Of a stretch of DNA of 64,000 nucleotides, positions 6,863 through 17,311 are shown piece after piece; position 1 is the stretch's first letter, and each line of letters begins with the position of its first letter. Under the pieces are notes generated by a model. That model searched no databases, was not told where the DNA came from, and worked only from the letters and a program-made list of their open reading frames with translations. Location: assembly GCF_024494385.1 (NCBI RefSeq), contig NZ_JAEVLT010000019.1, positions 28,880 to 92,879 of the forward strand. The letters are read 5' to 3'. The position numbers and the translations under genes were made by a program. The stretch is from Bacillus sp. EB600 (GTDB lineage: Bacteria > Bacillota > Bacilli > Bacillales > Cytobacillaceae).

Positions 6863-8430
6863 CTATCCAATTTTGATGGTAGTTCCGTCAAATTTAGTCA
6901 GAGTGAATCCGTTAAAATACTCATTGTAAGTCCTCCTGTAATCCTGAATGATACCGATGGCGACTGCTTCACCCAATTTTAGCCCTTCGATGCCATCAGA
7001 ACGCCAATGGACGCCGGCAGCATCCCGTCCAAGGGAGATGTTAGATGCAAGTTTATTTAATTCCCCCCCAATCATCAATGAAGGACCTGTGAAAGGAAGT
7101 AAGGAGAGACCATCAGATGAGGTTACGACGGGATTGGGGATAACAAATGATTCATTAAAAAATGCCTTTAACATCGTGACTCCGGCTCCAACCATACAGG
7201 CGTGTCCTGCAGGAAAGGATGGATGAGTCGGACAGCCTTCCGGATAGGCCTGGGGCAAAAGGTATGTTCCAAATTTGCTATGAACTTGGGAAACAACCTC
7301 TGAGTTGAGTAGTTCAGGGTTAATGGGGTAACTAGAAGCACCTATCAATTGATTGTGGACGCGGCCACCGAACTCTTCTGGCCTGAGTCGGCGATGGACC
7401 AAAAACTTCTGGAACCAACCGGCCTCAAGAGCTGTCCTTGCAGCCTTGGCCACCCAATCAAGAATATGAGGAGTGCCAAAAGTAATGAGCCAACCTGAGT
7501 TCTGGAATGCAGATAAGGATTAGCTGGATCAAGTGCATAATCCCCTAAACTCGATAGAATTAAACAAGCATCAAGGATCGATTGGTAATTAAAATCCTTG
7601 TGAACAAATGAGGCTAAATCTCGGCTATTACGGATATAGCGAGGTATCGGATCAAATTGATTCTTCGTTGTTGGAGGTAATCCGTTTTGGATATTTAACC
7701 ATTCTCCATACGATGTCATGTGGTCGTCCCCTGCTACTGTGGTACTGTACCGCTGGGTAATCGTTGTTGCTCCATAAGGTATGTCCTTCCACAAGAATTG
7801 GGAGATGTATGGCCCAATGAGGTCGCCTGGCCCATTACCTCGAAATAAGGTCTGTGTAGTGACTAGTCCATTCACTTTTGGTCCACGAAAATCAGAAAAT
7901 TTGGATAGATCTAAAGCGGCCAATTCGGTCAGAGGATTGGTGTGATAGTCTTCAAAAGGGACATCACGGGTAATGGCCTGCCAATAAACTTCAACAATCT
8001 CACTCGCCTCCCATGCACTGCTGAAGGACGGTGGCGCCATGATACCTAAATGGTGACTATCAGGTCCAGCTAGGTCTAATGTATACGCAGCTTGCGGATT
8101 GGATAATTTGAAAACTCCGCCTAATGGGATCTTTTCAAAATCTTTTGGTTTACCTGTCTTTAATGCGTGAATAAACGATTTATAAGCATTAAGGTCAACC
8201 TCTCCTAGTGAATTGTGTGGCAGCCCCTTTGAATAGTTAGCGATTTTATTAAAAAATAAGTGTTCATCATGATTACAAGGCTTTTCCGGGAGAGGAAGTT
8301 TCTTCTGGAAATGGGCAGCTTCTTCACGAACTTGATAGGCCTCTTTTCGACGCTCTTCGGCATTGGTCGGTCCGATTACACACGAGTTGTTTGGCTCTAA
8401 ACTCTCATTGTCTATTTCATTTTTTTCCAT
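6863..8430 (-). pseudogene. Vanadium-dependent haloperoxidase-like (PAP2 fold), frameshifted
   Basis: Two overlapping frames (7345-8430 and 6863-7453) together spell one protein. The N-terminal frame is colinear up to NPYLHSRTQVG. The sense then jumps near 7490 to a frame reading WLITFGTPHILDW and on into the second ORF. The C-terminal part carries the active-site signatures of the vanadate-binding PAP2 fold: HPSFPAGHA (Ser-Gly-His) and SLGRDAAGVHWRSDG (Arg and His). Family enzymes oxidise halides with peroxide or, in relatives, act as phosphatases. A one-base indel therefore separates the N-terminal helical half from the catalytic half. It could be a true pseudogene or a sequencing error. 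Upstream Met is at 8430. Confidence 0.8.
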
Positions 8431-9351
8431 TTCATCGCTCCTTATATCCTTTCAAAAAAGAATAGACTCAATATAAGGTATTCAGATTCATTTCATTGGC
8501 TTAGATTCTTTTATTAGGTTATTCACTCTTCTCTTGTCCTTATATGACATGTCTGAAAACAGTTAACATATTCTATAGTTTTAAATGGGTTATAGTACAA
8601 AAAAAATAAGACATACCTCACTATTATGTCTTTACAAGATCTATATTCATTAGTAACGTTTCTTTTGCGTTAATCGTGGTCTTGTTCATTCTACTGACCA
8701 TTGTAGGATCTTCTTTCGTGCTTTACTAAAATGGTACGGAACACAGGGCAGGTAATATTAAGTAGATATAAGGTTATTTATTTTCAACGTCTGAAAGCCG
8801 CATTCTTCCGCTGAAAAATGGGGCTACTTTCAAAAATAGTCGTTTACTTTTACGGGATCACTCATATTGAGCCAAAAACGTCTTAATAAGTCCTTGACTA
8901 AGTCCGTTATACAACAAAAGCGCCCGATTGCGAAAGATCGTTTCAAAGACCTTATTGAAGAAAAGCACTCCATTGAAAAAGCACCTTCTCTTCTATTGTA
9001 CATATAATCTTCGAACTATGGAATAAAAAAGGTTGTTATTTTGACAACCAAACTTAATGAACTAGCAGCCATCGATTGCTAAAACCGTTTTAATTTTCAA
9101 TTTCTAAACACGTGTTAATGTATTTTCGGTACACCTTTCTTGACTAAGATGGGGCTGAGGTTGTGTTAAACAATCTAGTGTACGTTGTCAGTGAAAGCGT
9201 AAACACTCATCAAGACTAGATTTCTACTTTTTTAGCTACAGATGTACTTGGAAACTCTAATTAGTAACGAGTTGTTAGGGGCTCAAAAGCTATCTACCAA
9301 ACTTGCCTACAGCTTTGTTTTGTATAGAGCATTTTATTCTATTTTCCCCTT
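8431..9351. other. Long gap, no supported gene
   Basis: Nothing with coding character on either strand. A minus-strand terminator (9025-9049) probably serves the collagen-like gene to the right. Confidence 0.5.
9025..9049 (-). terminator. Minus-strand terminator
   Basis: On the minus strand, GGTTGT-CAAAATA-ACAACC is followed by TTTTTT. It is the first terminator downstream of the collagen-like gene ending at 9352. Confidence 0.6.
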
Positions 9352-10056
9352 CTATTGGAGTCGCGTGATAACAAGGTGTGCTGAAACAGGCCTTGTTCCT
9401 CCAGCGAGAGGAGTGATGGTTAGTGCTGTGGATTCGCCAGCAGGATTTCGTACAGTGAGTATTGAATTGATGCTTGTCGTTGTCACAAGAGCCATTCCTA
9501 CTATCTGAGAAGTACCGGTTGCTCGTCCGACCACCGTATAGGCCAGGTCAGCGCCATTGAGAGTTAAAATCAGTTGGCCCGGTTCGGTCACACTTACCTG
9601 GAACAATACCTGATAAGTGCCAATTTCAGACAAGTTAAATGTACTGGGACCAGTACGGGTAATATCAGTCCCACTAGTAGGTCCATCTTGTGGAAAACTT
9701 ACGTCAGTACCGGGAGCAACTGTTGCTGCATTATCAGGAGGCATCAATGCAAAAAAATCTGCAAACGCTAATACTCCTCCAGCTGGCCCCTGTGGTCCGG
9801 TAGCTCCTGTTGCTCCTGTTGCTCCTACTGGCCCCTGTGGTCCGGTAGCTCCTGTTGCTCCTACTGGTCCCTGTGGTCCGGTAGCTCCTGTTGCTCCTAC
9901 TGGTCCCTGTGGTCCGGTAGCTCCTGTTGCTCCTCTTGGCCCGATAGCTCCCCGTGGTCCAGGAGGACAGATGCATCTTTGCTGTGGCGGTTTTGGAATC
10001 GGAACCAATGGACAACATCCTATAAAATTTTTTCCATTAAACACCAAATATATCAT
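9352..10056 (-). CDS. BclA-like collagen-repeat exosporium glycoprotein
   Basis: A 234-aa protein: leader [13 protein letters not shown] (about residues 11-23), a collagen region of about twenty G-X-Y triplets rich in GAT, GPQ and GPV (about 32-92), and a C-terminal jelly-roll-like domain of about 135 residues ([19 protein letters not shown] to the end [10 protein letters not shown]). That domain resembles the trimerising BclA C-terminal domain. BclA-type proteins form the hair-like nap of the exosporium, and Thr in GAT triplets is the usual glycosylation site. The DNA encoding the collagen part has tandem 36-45-base repeats, so copy number may vary between strains. The gene stands alone with its own terminator. 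The leader is shared with the 3216-3641 gene. Confidence 0.85.
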   Translation of the reverse strand: MIYLVFNGKNFIGCCPLVPIPKPPQQRCICPPGPRGAIGPRGATGATGPQGPVGATGATGPQGPVGATGATGPQGPVGATGATGATGPQGPAGGVLAFADFFALMPPDNAATVAPGTDVSFPQDGPTSGTDITRTGPSTFNLSEIGTYQVLFQVSVTEPGQLILTLNGADLAYTVVGRATGTSQIVGMALVTTTSINSILTVRNPAGESTALTITPLAGGTRPVSAHLVITRLQ

Positions 10057-10432
10057 CTCCTTTATAATTAAAAGAGTATGTCCTCAATAACATATTTGCT
10101 TGTGCTAAAACGGAAAAATATTAAGCTTGTTTACATTTATTTTCTTCGAAAAAAATGATAAGTAATAATAATTCTATACTGATATTTCTACTTCTTATTC
10201 AACTGACCGTTAGTTCAACCCTTTACAATCTAACTTATTTTTTTACATAAATATCCAGTTTTATTTAAAGTAAGTTATTCAATTAAATGGCCCGATTGTG
10301 GAGCATGACAGATAGCGTTCTTTACTTTTTATCAGTCTGAGCGCTGTTCTCCTAAAATGAATTTGAAGGTCTCACTTCTGAAGAAAACACCATCGCCTCA
10401 AGATAAAGGGTAAAAAAATAGTCTACACATTT
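10057..10432. other. Non-coding gap
   Basis: AT-rich, with no gene or strong terminator that I can support. Confidence 0.4.
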
Positions 10433-11356
10433 CTAAAATTTAGGCAATGCATCCACTGCATCTGCCAAATCACTATACGAATCCTTCAAGTATCTACTTG
10501 TTGTCGCGATGTTACTGTGGCCGGCGAGTCTTCTTACTTTTTCAATATCATTATTCGTCGCTTTTAGCATCCATTTGCAAAACGTATGACGGAACATATG
10601 GGGAGTTAGTTTTTTATTTGGCAAGCTGTAATTTTCGACCATCGTCTGAATCCCACGTACCGTAAACTTTGGTGATCGTTGGCTGTAAAAAACATAAGGA
10701 GAATCCTCTACTTGCGGTTTCTGATTCGCCATTTCTGCCCGGAAGGTCAGCCAATCTTGAATTTCATCCAGCAGCGTATTCGAAATAGGAATGGTTCTGA
10801 CCTTCATCCCTTTTCCAACGATTCGAATCCTCTTCAAGTCTAAATCGATGTTAGTTAATTTTAAATTTGAAAGTTCATCCACGCGTAAGCCGGCGTAAGT
10901 AAGCAAATAAATAATCGCCCGATCACGGCGATACTTTTCTTCCGGATTCACTCCCCTGCTTTTGACGGGTTTCTTCCTAATTATATAAAGTAAATCTTCA
11001 AACTCATCTTCCGTCAGCCACATGATCTTTTCAGAATCTTCATCTGCAGATTTTAAGTCTTGTATTTCTTGCATCGGATTCTGCTGTATTTTTTTATTTT
11101 TGGTGGCCCAGGTATAAAAGCTGCGCAAGGAATTGAGACGTCGGTTTATAGTTGAAGTCGCAAGTGGTTTTATATCCATCGGATTCAGCATCGAGTGGAT
11201 CCACTTTCGAATGTCCGCTGCTGTGACATAATCATCCAGTTTAATATTGGTTTCATGGAAAAAACTGTTTAAATCATTTGAATAGGAAATGATGGTATTT
11301 TTTGATTTTCCTTGTTTCTGAAGATATAAAATATAATCTTGATACAATTTCTTCAC
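10433..11356 (-). CDS. Tyrosine recombinase (XerC/D-like)
   Basis: A 307-aa site-specific recombinase. An N-terminal SAM-like core-binding domain (residues about 1-90, LQKQGKSKNTIISYSNDLN) is followed by the catalytic domain with all signature residues: Arg158 in TYAGLRVDELSNL, the beta-hairpin Lys in GKGMKVR, His253-x2-Arg256 in HMFRHTF, His280 in LAGHSN, and the nucleophile Tyr289 in SRYLK. Such enzymes resolve plasmid multimers or move integrative elements. It starts at GTG 11356 with only a weak AAGG. Upstream lie two copies of a 25-base direct repeat and a palindrome that could be its recombination or control site. With the second recombinase (25.35 kb) it brackets the defence-like island. 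Confidence 0.9.
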   Translation of the reverse strand: MKKLYQDYILYLQKQGKSKNTIISYSNDLNSFFHETNIKLDDYVTAADIRKWIHSMLNPMDIKPLATSTINRRLNSLRSFYTWATKNKKIQQNPMQEIQDLKSADEDSEKIMWLTEDEFEDLLYIIRKKPVKSRGVNPEEKYRRDRAIIYLLTYAGLRVDELSNLKLTNIDLDLKRIRIVGKGMKVRTIPISNTLLDEIQDWLTFRAEMANQKPQVEDSPYVFYSQRSPKFTVRGIQTMVENYSLPNKKLTPHMFRHTFCKWMLKATNNDIEKVRRLAGHSNIATTSRYLKDSYSDLADAVDALPKF

Positions 11357-11360
11357 GACC

Positions 11361-11480
11361 TTAACTTATATGCTGAGTTTATGTATGAAAAAAACAGGTT
11401 AAAAGAATAGTATTTTTAACCTTATATGATGAGTATAACATAAGAAATCGGGTTATGAACGTATATAATGTATATTATAT
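11361..11480. promoter_or_regulatory. Direct repeats and palindrome upstream of the recombinase
   Basis: Two related 25-base sequences start TTAACTTATATGCTGAGT (11361) and TTAACCTTATATGATGAGT (11417), 56 bases apart. A near-palindrome ATATAAT-GTAT-ATTATAT lies at 11463-11480. The layout (two same-orientation sites plus an inverted pair) parallels the resolution site beside the other recombinase at 25.2 kb, in mirrored order relative to the gene. Candidate binding or recombination sites; not proven. Confidence 0.4.
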
Positions 11481-11514
11481 GACTAGTTAAGTTCATATGA
11501 AAGGGAAGAATATA

Positions 11515-11543
11515 CAAAAGGGCCGTTAACAGCCCTTTTGTTT
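11515..11543. terminator. Terminator after the hsd operon
   Basis: Perfect arms CAAAAGGGC and GCCCTTTTG, 8-base loop, about 190 bases past the hsdR stop. It can work on both strands and separates hsd from the recombinase gene. Confidence 0.7.
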
Positions 11544-11732
11544 GCATATATCATTAATAACTATCACTCGAAAGATAACTCATCTTAATAAGATTTTAGC
11601 ATAAACATCCTGTTGCTCACTTTTAATTTAAGCTATTTGGTTATTAAATCAAGTAGATAATTTATTACAGAAAACATTACAAAATGCTTTTACAGCATTA
11701 TTACATGATTCCAACTATATTTAGTGGTCAAA

Positions 11733-14630
11733 TTAATAGTACATTTCAATGTAGGAATATGCCTTGTCATAAACTTCCTGATCGAGAATCTTATACTTTA
11801 GGCGAATAGTTTTTAGCAAACTTTGTTTAACTGTTCGAACTCCCTCCGTAGTTTTCTGCCACCCAGGGAACCGGACTGAACGGACAATTTCATCAATATC
11901 ATTTACAATTTTCTCAACGATAACTGGAGTTTTTTCAGAACGAACTGCTGTGAACAATTCTGTCAGAGCAGCTTTAGCTTTGTCTTTTTCCTCTTGTGGA
12001 TCAACACCTTGCTCTGCTTTTACAACGTCCTTAGCTAGTTCCAACAAGGATTTGAGGAACTCGATACTATGAATTAACCCCTGTTCATGCTTTTCACGCA
12101 GCTTTTCAAGCCTTTCGCCTAAGGCAATAAACTTAGGGTCGTTGGCGTGTTTTCGAAGCCTAGCGATTAATTTGATTTCAACTTCGCGGCTTTTCTTTTT
12201 TGGATCATTCGTTTCCAAGAATTCCTGCAAAATATCTGCATCCAAAACCAGTGCGTCAAGATCATCACGCACATCATCTATTGTGACATTCTGATGAACA
12301 AGTTCTATGGTCTTTGCACCAAATGAATGCCACAAAAGTGCCCCAATTCCAGAGACTGGTTTCACAGATTCATAAACTTGTGACAGCCATTTATAGTCTG
12401 ATTGGTACGTAGCCAAAATCGGATCTGGTGACAATGCTTCCCACACCTTATGTAGAACGGAAAAATCAGATGCAAAGGCATCTTTGACCTTAACGTCAGC
12501 AAGACACTCTTGTGCCTCCATCAAAGCCTCAAAACCAGATTTTGTACGATCTACACCAGGGAAATAGTTAATACACTTCGCTAACCAAATTGGAAAATCA
12601 GTTTTTATACCATCAATGTTTGTAACCACCTTCCTGACAGCCTTCTCATCAAAATCAAGCGCAGCAGTTACATCATCGAAGATTCCTAAATAGTCAACAA
12701 TTAGGCCATGTGTCTTACCTTCATAAAGGCGGTTTGTACGGCAAATGGCCTGCAGTAAATTATGGTCTTTCATCGGCTTATCTAAATACATCGTTTGCAA
12801 TATAGGTGCATCAAAACCAGTTAGCAACTTGGACGTAACAATTAATAGTTCCAATGGATCCGCTGGATCTCTAAAACGATCAAGGAGTTTTTCTTCCTCA
12901 TCCTTGCTTAGTTTCCACTTTGCAAATTTATCTGCTTTACCACCTGCTGTATGCATCACAATAGCAGAATGCTCTGGTCCAATGAGTTCGTCTAGCATAG
13001 CCTTGTAAAGAACACAGCATTCACGGTCGAAAGTTACAACTTGTGCCTTGAAACCATTGGGTCGAACTTTTTCAGTAAAGTGACGTGTTATATGTTCACA
13101 AATTGCGCGGACGCGATCAGGTGACTTAATAAGAACAGCCATCTTGGCGGCCTTTTTGGTTAAGTCGTCTTTGTCCTCCTCAGATAACTGATTGGTCATT
13201 TCGGAAAAAGCTTCGTCGATAGCTTCACGATTGATATGAAGCTTTACATCAACTGCTTCAAAATGTAATGGTAGTGTAGCTTTATCTCGTATGGAATCTT
13301 GGAAGGTGTAACGGCTCATATAACCATTTTCATCTTCGGTAGCACCAAAGGCCCAGAATGTATTCCTATCTGCCTTGTTGATAGGAGTACCCGTAAGACC
13401 AAACATAAATGCATTCGGCAAAGCATTACGCATCTTTCGGCCGAGGTCACCTTCTTGAGTCCTGTGTGCTTCATCAACCATAACAATGATATTAGAGCTG
13501 TTATTTATTAGCCCGTCTGCTTCACCGAATTTATGAATAGTTGTGATTATTATCTTTCGCAAATCCTGCTGAAGATATTTTCGAAGGTCTTCACGGGAAT
13601 CTGCGCCGATCATGTTGGGGATCTCTGAGGCATTAAAGGTGGCAGTGATTTGCGTATTTAAATCAATGCGGTCAACAACAACGATTACCGTCGGATTTTT
13701 CAACTGCTTATGCATCCGCAGTTTCTGTGCCGCAAATACCATCAACAGGGATTTACCGGAACCTTGAAAGTGCCAAATAAGTCCCCGTTTGGGATAACCT
13801 GCGACAACACGCCCAACGATCATATTTGCTCCCTCGTATTGCTGATAACGGGCAATAATCTTAATACGTCGGAATTTCTTATCATTGGCAAACATGGTGA
13901 AATTCATAAGGAAATCTAACACAATTTCTGGTGTTAACATCATGGTAATGCTACGGTTAACATCTGCCATTGTACCTTCTGATTTATCCTCACCGGTATG
14001 CCATGGACCCCATAGGTTTAGCGGCATTTTTACAGAGCCATAACGATAACATTTGCCCTCTGTAGCAAAGTTAAAAACGTTTGGAACAAACATCTGCGGA
14101 ACACTTTTTTCATATCTACTGATATCATTAGCACCATCTACCCATGTGATTGATGGACGAACAGGAGTTTTTGTTTCACCGATGACCACAGGTATTCCGT
14201 TTATCAGCAAAGTGATGTCAAACCTACGTCCCCCCTCAATACGAGGATATACCCATTGGTTTGTGACAATGTACTTGTTATTACTGGGATCGTCAAAATC
14301 AACGAGCTTCACCTGAGTGTGGTCACCATTTTTCCCATATGGCATAGTTTTTTCACCGCGAACCCATTCCATGAAATGCTCATTTGCACGTACCAAGCCT
14401 TCCCCTTCACAAGAGAGTAGGATAGCGCGAAGTTTGTACATCACTTCGTCAGCTCGCTCTGGTTTAGCGGCAATTTCTGGATTTAGTCTAATAAGTGCGT
14501 CAAAAACATATTGCTCCACCAGCACAGCAGAATACTGGCGGGGCAGGTTTTCTGCTTCGCTGTATGACCAGCCATTGGAAACTGCTGTTTTTATGATTAA
14601 CTTTTCAATTGTGTTATCTTCATTAAACAT
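11733..14630 (-). CDS. hsdR: Type I restriction enzyme, R subunit (nuclease-translocase)
   Basis: A 965-aa motor and nuclease subunit, which with HsdM and HsdS cuts DNA far from unmodified sites. The N-terminal PD-(D/E)xK nuclease reads RRFDITLLINGIPVVIGETK with Asp138, Glu152 and Lys154. SF2 helicase motifs follow: HFQGSGKS (Walker A, about 288-294), VDEAHR (386-390), GLTGTPI, then TGFDAPILQTMYLDKP and LLQAICRTNR (motif VI region). Length is normal for the family and all key residues are present, so it is probably active if the specificity subunit works. It is the last gene of the leftward hsdM-hsdM-hsdS-hsdR operon, 14 bases after the hsdS frame. Confidence 0.95.
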   Translation of the reverse strand: MFNEDNTIEKLIIKTAVSNGWSYSEAENLPRQYSAVLVEQYVFDALIRLNPEIAAKPERADEVMYKLRAILLSCEGEGLVRANEHFMEWVRGEKTMPYGKNGDHTQVKLVDFDDPSNNKYIVTNQWVYPRIEGGRRFDITLLINGIPVVIGETKTPVRPSITWVDGANDISRYEKSVPQMFVPNVFNFATEGKCYRYGSVKMPLNLWGPWHTGEDKSEGTMADVNRSITMMLTPEIVLDFLMNFTMFANDKKFRRIKIIARYQQYEGANMIVGRVVAGYPKRGLIWHFQGSGKSLLMVFAAQKLRMHKQLKNPTVIVVVDRIDLNTQITATFNASEIPNMIGADSREDLRKYLQQDLRKIIITTIHKFGEADGLINNSSNIIVMVDEAHRTQEGDLGRKMRNALPNAFMFGLTGTPINKADRNTFWAFGATEDENGYMSRYTFQDSIRDKATLPLHFEAVDVKLHINREAIDEAFSEMTNQLSEEDKDDLTKKAAKMAVLIKSPDRVRAICEHITRHFTEKVRPNGFKAQVVTFDRECCVLYKAMLDELIGPEHSAIVMHTAGGKADKFAKWKLSKDEEEKLLDRFRDPADPLELLIVTSKLLTGFDAPILQTMYLDKPMKDHNLLQAICRTNRLYEGKTHGLIVDYLGIFDDVTAALDFDEKAVRKVVTNIDGIKTDFPIWLAKCINYFPGVDRTKSGFEALMEAQECLADVKVKDAFASDFSVLHKVWEALSPDPILATYQSDYKWLSQVYESVKPVSGIGALLWHSFGAKTIELVHQNVTIDDVRDDLDALVLDADILQEFLETNDPKKKSREVEIKLIARLRKHANDPKFIALGERLEKLREKHEQGLIHSIEFLKSLLELAKDVVKAEQGVDPQEEKDKAKAALTELFTAVRSEKTPVIVEKIVNDIDEIVRSVRFPGWQKTTEGVRTVKQSLLKTIRLKYKILDQEVYDKAYSYIEMYY

Positions 14631-14644
14631 TGCAGTTCACCTCT

Positions 14645-15819
14645 TTATCCTAAATGGAAAGCTATCAGTGAGGATAACATTTGCCCAGCTTTGAGATACA
14701 TGTTTTTTGAATATTGAATATTGGTTTCGATATCATCAAACAATTTTCCAATTTTTTCTCTTTCTTCAGCTAGAGGAATAGCAATTGGCCTTTTTATAAA
14801 AAAGTCTTTTGGGACCCTACGCTGGCCAGCTGTTCCCTGCATCCATCGCTCAGCCCTATTACGAAATGCACGAGACATTGTTAAATAGTAGAGAAATAGT
14901 TCATCACTTTGTTCTTTAGGCCGTATAACAAAAAACTCTGTACTACCATAACCAACACCATTGTGGAGGCTTCTTACGAGGGTACCCTTACCATTTTCCA
15001 TACACGGAGTAATTTTTGCGAACAAAATATCGTTGTCAGCAAAATAGGTATAACCCTTCTTTACTTTGTCAAATTCTTTAATTTCGATTTTTCCAACTGA
15101 ACCGTCCTCATGAACCGTGTCCATCGGTAAAAAAGAAACAAAATCATAGTTACTCCCCTTTGGTAACCGAGGGTCAATTTCCGCAGTTCATCAATATGTC
15201 CTATTTTCCAATCCAAAGGCAAACAGGGAGTTTTTTTAATTACTTCGTGTAGTAAAAAATATTTATCTTCCATTTTCCGTTTTAACCTTATTTCAGCGTT
15301 AAGCTTATTATTGTACGACTGTATAACTTCATCTGCTGCCAATAAAAGCTCTGCAATTCGTTTTTGTTCCTCAAGGGGTGGCAGTAGGAATTCATACTTT
15401 GAAAGATCAGCCCACTTAACTCTTGGTGATAAAGAACCATTGGACATGGACATAGCATAATTAAAAAGTGAGTCATTTTGAATGATGAATGGTAATAATG
15501 CTGGATCAATTCTGCCATTAGATTCGATTACTATAATATCACCAGAACAAACGCCATTGAATTCAGCAACGGAGGCTTTCTTTTGATAGGCTCTACGACG
15601 GCCAAATAATACTTGGCCTTTCTTAAATAGCTTTGTAAACGTTGTCTCGGTATTATCTGTTATATCTATCCACCGCTTGATTTTCAAAGATGAAGGATCT
15701 AAGTGTTCAAGTCCCACGATGCAGTCAAAACCATCACCATAAGGAAACTTGGCAGATAATTTGCTTTCCTTTGCAACATCTCCAAGTTTCACCTTGGCCC
15801 ATTTGCTTTTATTAACCAT
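14645..15819 (-). pseudogene. hsdS: Type I specificity subunit, split by a frameshift
   Basis: HsdS recognises the target sequence through two target-recognition domains (TRD) joined by conserved helices. The first frame starts at ATG 15819, overlapping the hsdM stop: TRD1 (WAKVKLGDVAKESK to about residue 150), then the central helical repeat PPLEEQKRIAELL. At about 15178-15185 the homology moves to the next frame, which reads EIDPRLPKGSNYDFVSFLPM and gives TRD2 and the second helical repeat (IPLAEEREKIGKLFDDIE) down to 14645. The first frame itself stops after about 250 residues. No simple repeat sits at the break, so slipped-strand phase variation is not suggested. TRD1 plus the central repeat resembles known half-size HsdS proteins, so a truncated but active subunit is possible. 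Confidence 0.85.
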
Positions 15820-17311
15820 TATTTCCACCACCTTCCAGTGATGATAACAAATCTTCTAATCTACTGTGTAATTCTGTTCGGCATAGTAACCAATCATTAA
15901 GGATCTCTTCAAATTCTTGCTCAGCTTCGTCTGTCAGACCTACTGTAGCATCTCGCACAAATAAAGGAATACTGAGAAGACCATTATTATTAAGAACATC
16001 CTCCTTACCTACAACAGCAGCAAACCCCTGTATAGATACAAAATTCTCGTAAGCTGCAGAAATCTTGTGAATATGCGTATCTTCAAGGTAACTAAATGAA
16101 CGATCTTTTGTTACTTCATCCCTTGCATTAATAAACAATATTTTATTTTTGCGTTGGTTGGGTTTATTATTTCGACAGATTACAATACAGGCTTCCATTG
16201 GTGAATTATAAAAAAGATTTTGACCGATACCGATTACACACTCAACCAAATCCATTTCAACCAATTTTTTTCGCATGACTGCCTCTTCATTACGGAACAG
16301 CACTCCATGTGGAAATAAAATTGCACACCGTCCAGTATCAGGCTTCATACTTGAGAGGATATGCTGTAAAAAGGCATAATCTGCACGGCCCTGCGGTGGT
16401 GTGCCAAGAAAGTTACGACCATAGCTGTCGCTAGAAAATGCTTCTCGATCCCACTGCTTGATTGAATATGGTGGATTGGCCAGCACCATATCGAATTGGC
16501 GTAGTTTACCTATATCGTCTAAGAAATATGGATTCTTCAAAGTATCTCCATGTACAATTTTAAAATTCTCAACTCCATGTAGGAACAAATTCATACGGCC
16601 GATCGCAGCGGTTAATAGATTTAACTCTTGGCCATATAGCTCGACAGTACGCCATTCTTTATTCTGTTCTTTGAGATATGCAATGGAAGAAATAAGCATA
16701 CCAGCACTCCCACAGGTTGGGTCGTAAATTGACTCTCCTGGTTTTGGCTTCAACAGCTCAGTCATTAGGTGTACTACTGTGCGGTTTGTGTAAAACTCCT
16801 GTGCTGTATGTCCGCTGTCATCAGCGAACTGCTTGATAAGGTATTCATAGCCGTTACCGAGCTCATCTTCAGGGCAGTTTTCTATGGATAGAACCTGAGA
16901 ACTGAAATGCTCAATAAGTTCTTTCAGTATATTGTCCGGTAGTCTCTCTTTATTTGTCCATGCTGCATCGCCAAATACACCACTTAGTAACTCATAATTG
17001 GCTCGCTCAATATCACGTAAAGCTTTTTGAATTGCATGTCCAATGTTCATTGATACTTCACGAATTTTATTCCAATGTGCATTTTCAGGTACTTGAAAAC
17101 GGTGGTTTTCTGCAAACTTTGCGTAGGCTACATCACCATCAGATTCATTCAGTGCTATTTCGCATTCTTCATCATAAACGTCGCAAATTCTTTTATAAAA
17201 AAGTAAAGGAAAAATATAATTTTTATAACTACCCGCTGCCATGGTACCTCGCAGGATAATAGCGGAGCCCCACAAATATCTCTCTAAATCTTGGAGAGTA
17301 ATTCTACTCAT
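15812..17311 (-). CDS. hsdM: Type I methyltransferase subunit M (copy 1)
   Basis: A 499-aa N6-adenine methyltransferase. The N-terminal HsdM helical domain (SAIILRGTMAAGSYKNYIFP) is followed by the SAM-binding motif DPTCGSAG (197-204) and the catalytic NPPYSIKQW (279-287). The EFYTNR segment before motif I has Asn where the other copy and most relatives have Pro. Start ATG 17311 overlaps the end of the upstream hsdM by 8 bases, so the two are translationally coupled. Its 3' end overlaps the hsdS start. Clearly different in sequence from copy 2 (only motif-level similarity by eye), so this is not a recent duplication. Confidence 0.93.
   Translation of the reverse strand: MSRITLQDLERYLWGSAIILRGTMAAGSYKNYIFPLLFYKRICDVYDEECEIALNESDGDVAYAKFAENHRFQVPENAHWNKIREVSMNIGHAIQKALRDIERANYELLSGVFGDAAWTNKERLPDNILKELIEHFSSQVLSIENCPEDELGNGYEYLIKQFADDSGHTAQEFYTNRTVVHLMTELLKPKPGESIYDPTCGSAGMLISSIAYLKEQNKEWRTVELYGQELNLLTAAIGRMNLFLHGVENFKIVHGDTLKNPYFLDDIGKLRQFDMVLANPPYSIKQWDREAFSSDSYGRNFLGTPPQGRADYAFLQHILSSMKPDTGRCAILFPHGVLFRNEEAVMRKKLVEMDLVECVIGIGQNLFYNSPMEACIVICRNNKPNQRKNKILFINARDEVTKDRSFSYLEDTHIHKISAAYENFVSIQGFAAVVGKEDVLNNNGLLSIPLFVRDATVGLTDEAEQEFEEILNDWLLCRTELHSRLEDLLSSLEGGGNNG

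Noticed and set aside
8700..9000. Possible transposase or other gene remnant
   Set aside because: Tried all frames by eye; no run of sensible codons long enough to name.
9617..10090. Plus-strand frame antisense to the collagen-like gene, Pro/Ala/Val-rich
   Set aside because: Mirror image of the G-X-Y repeats; coding character is only on the minus strand.
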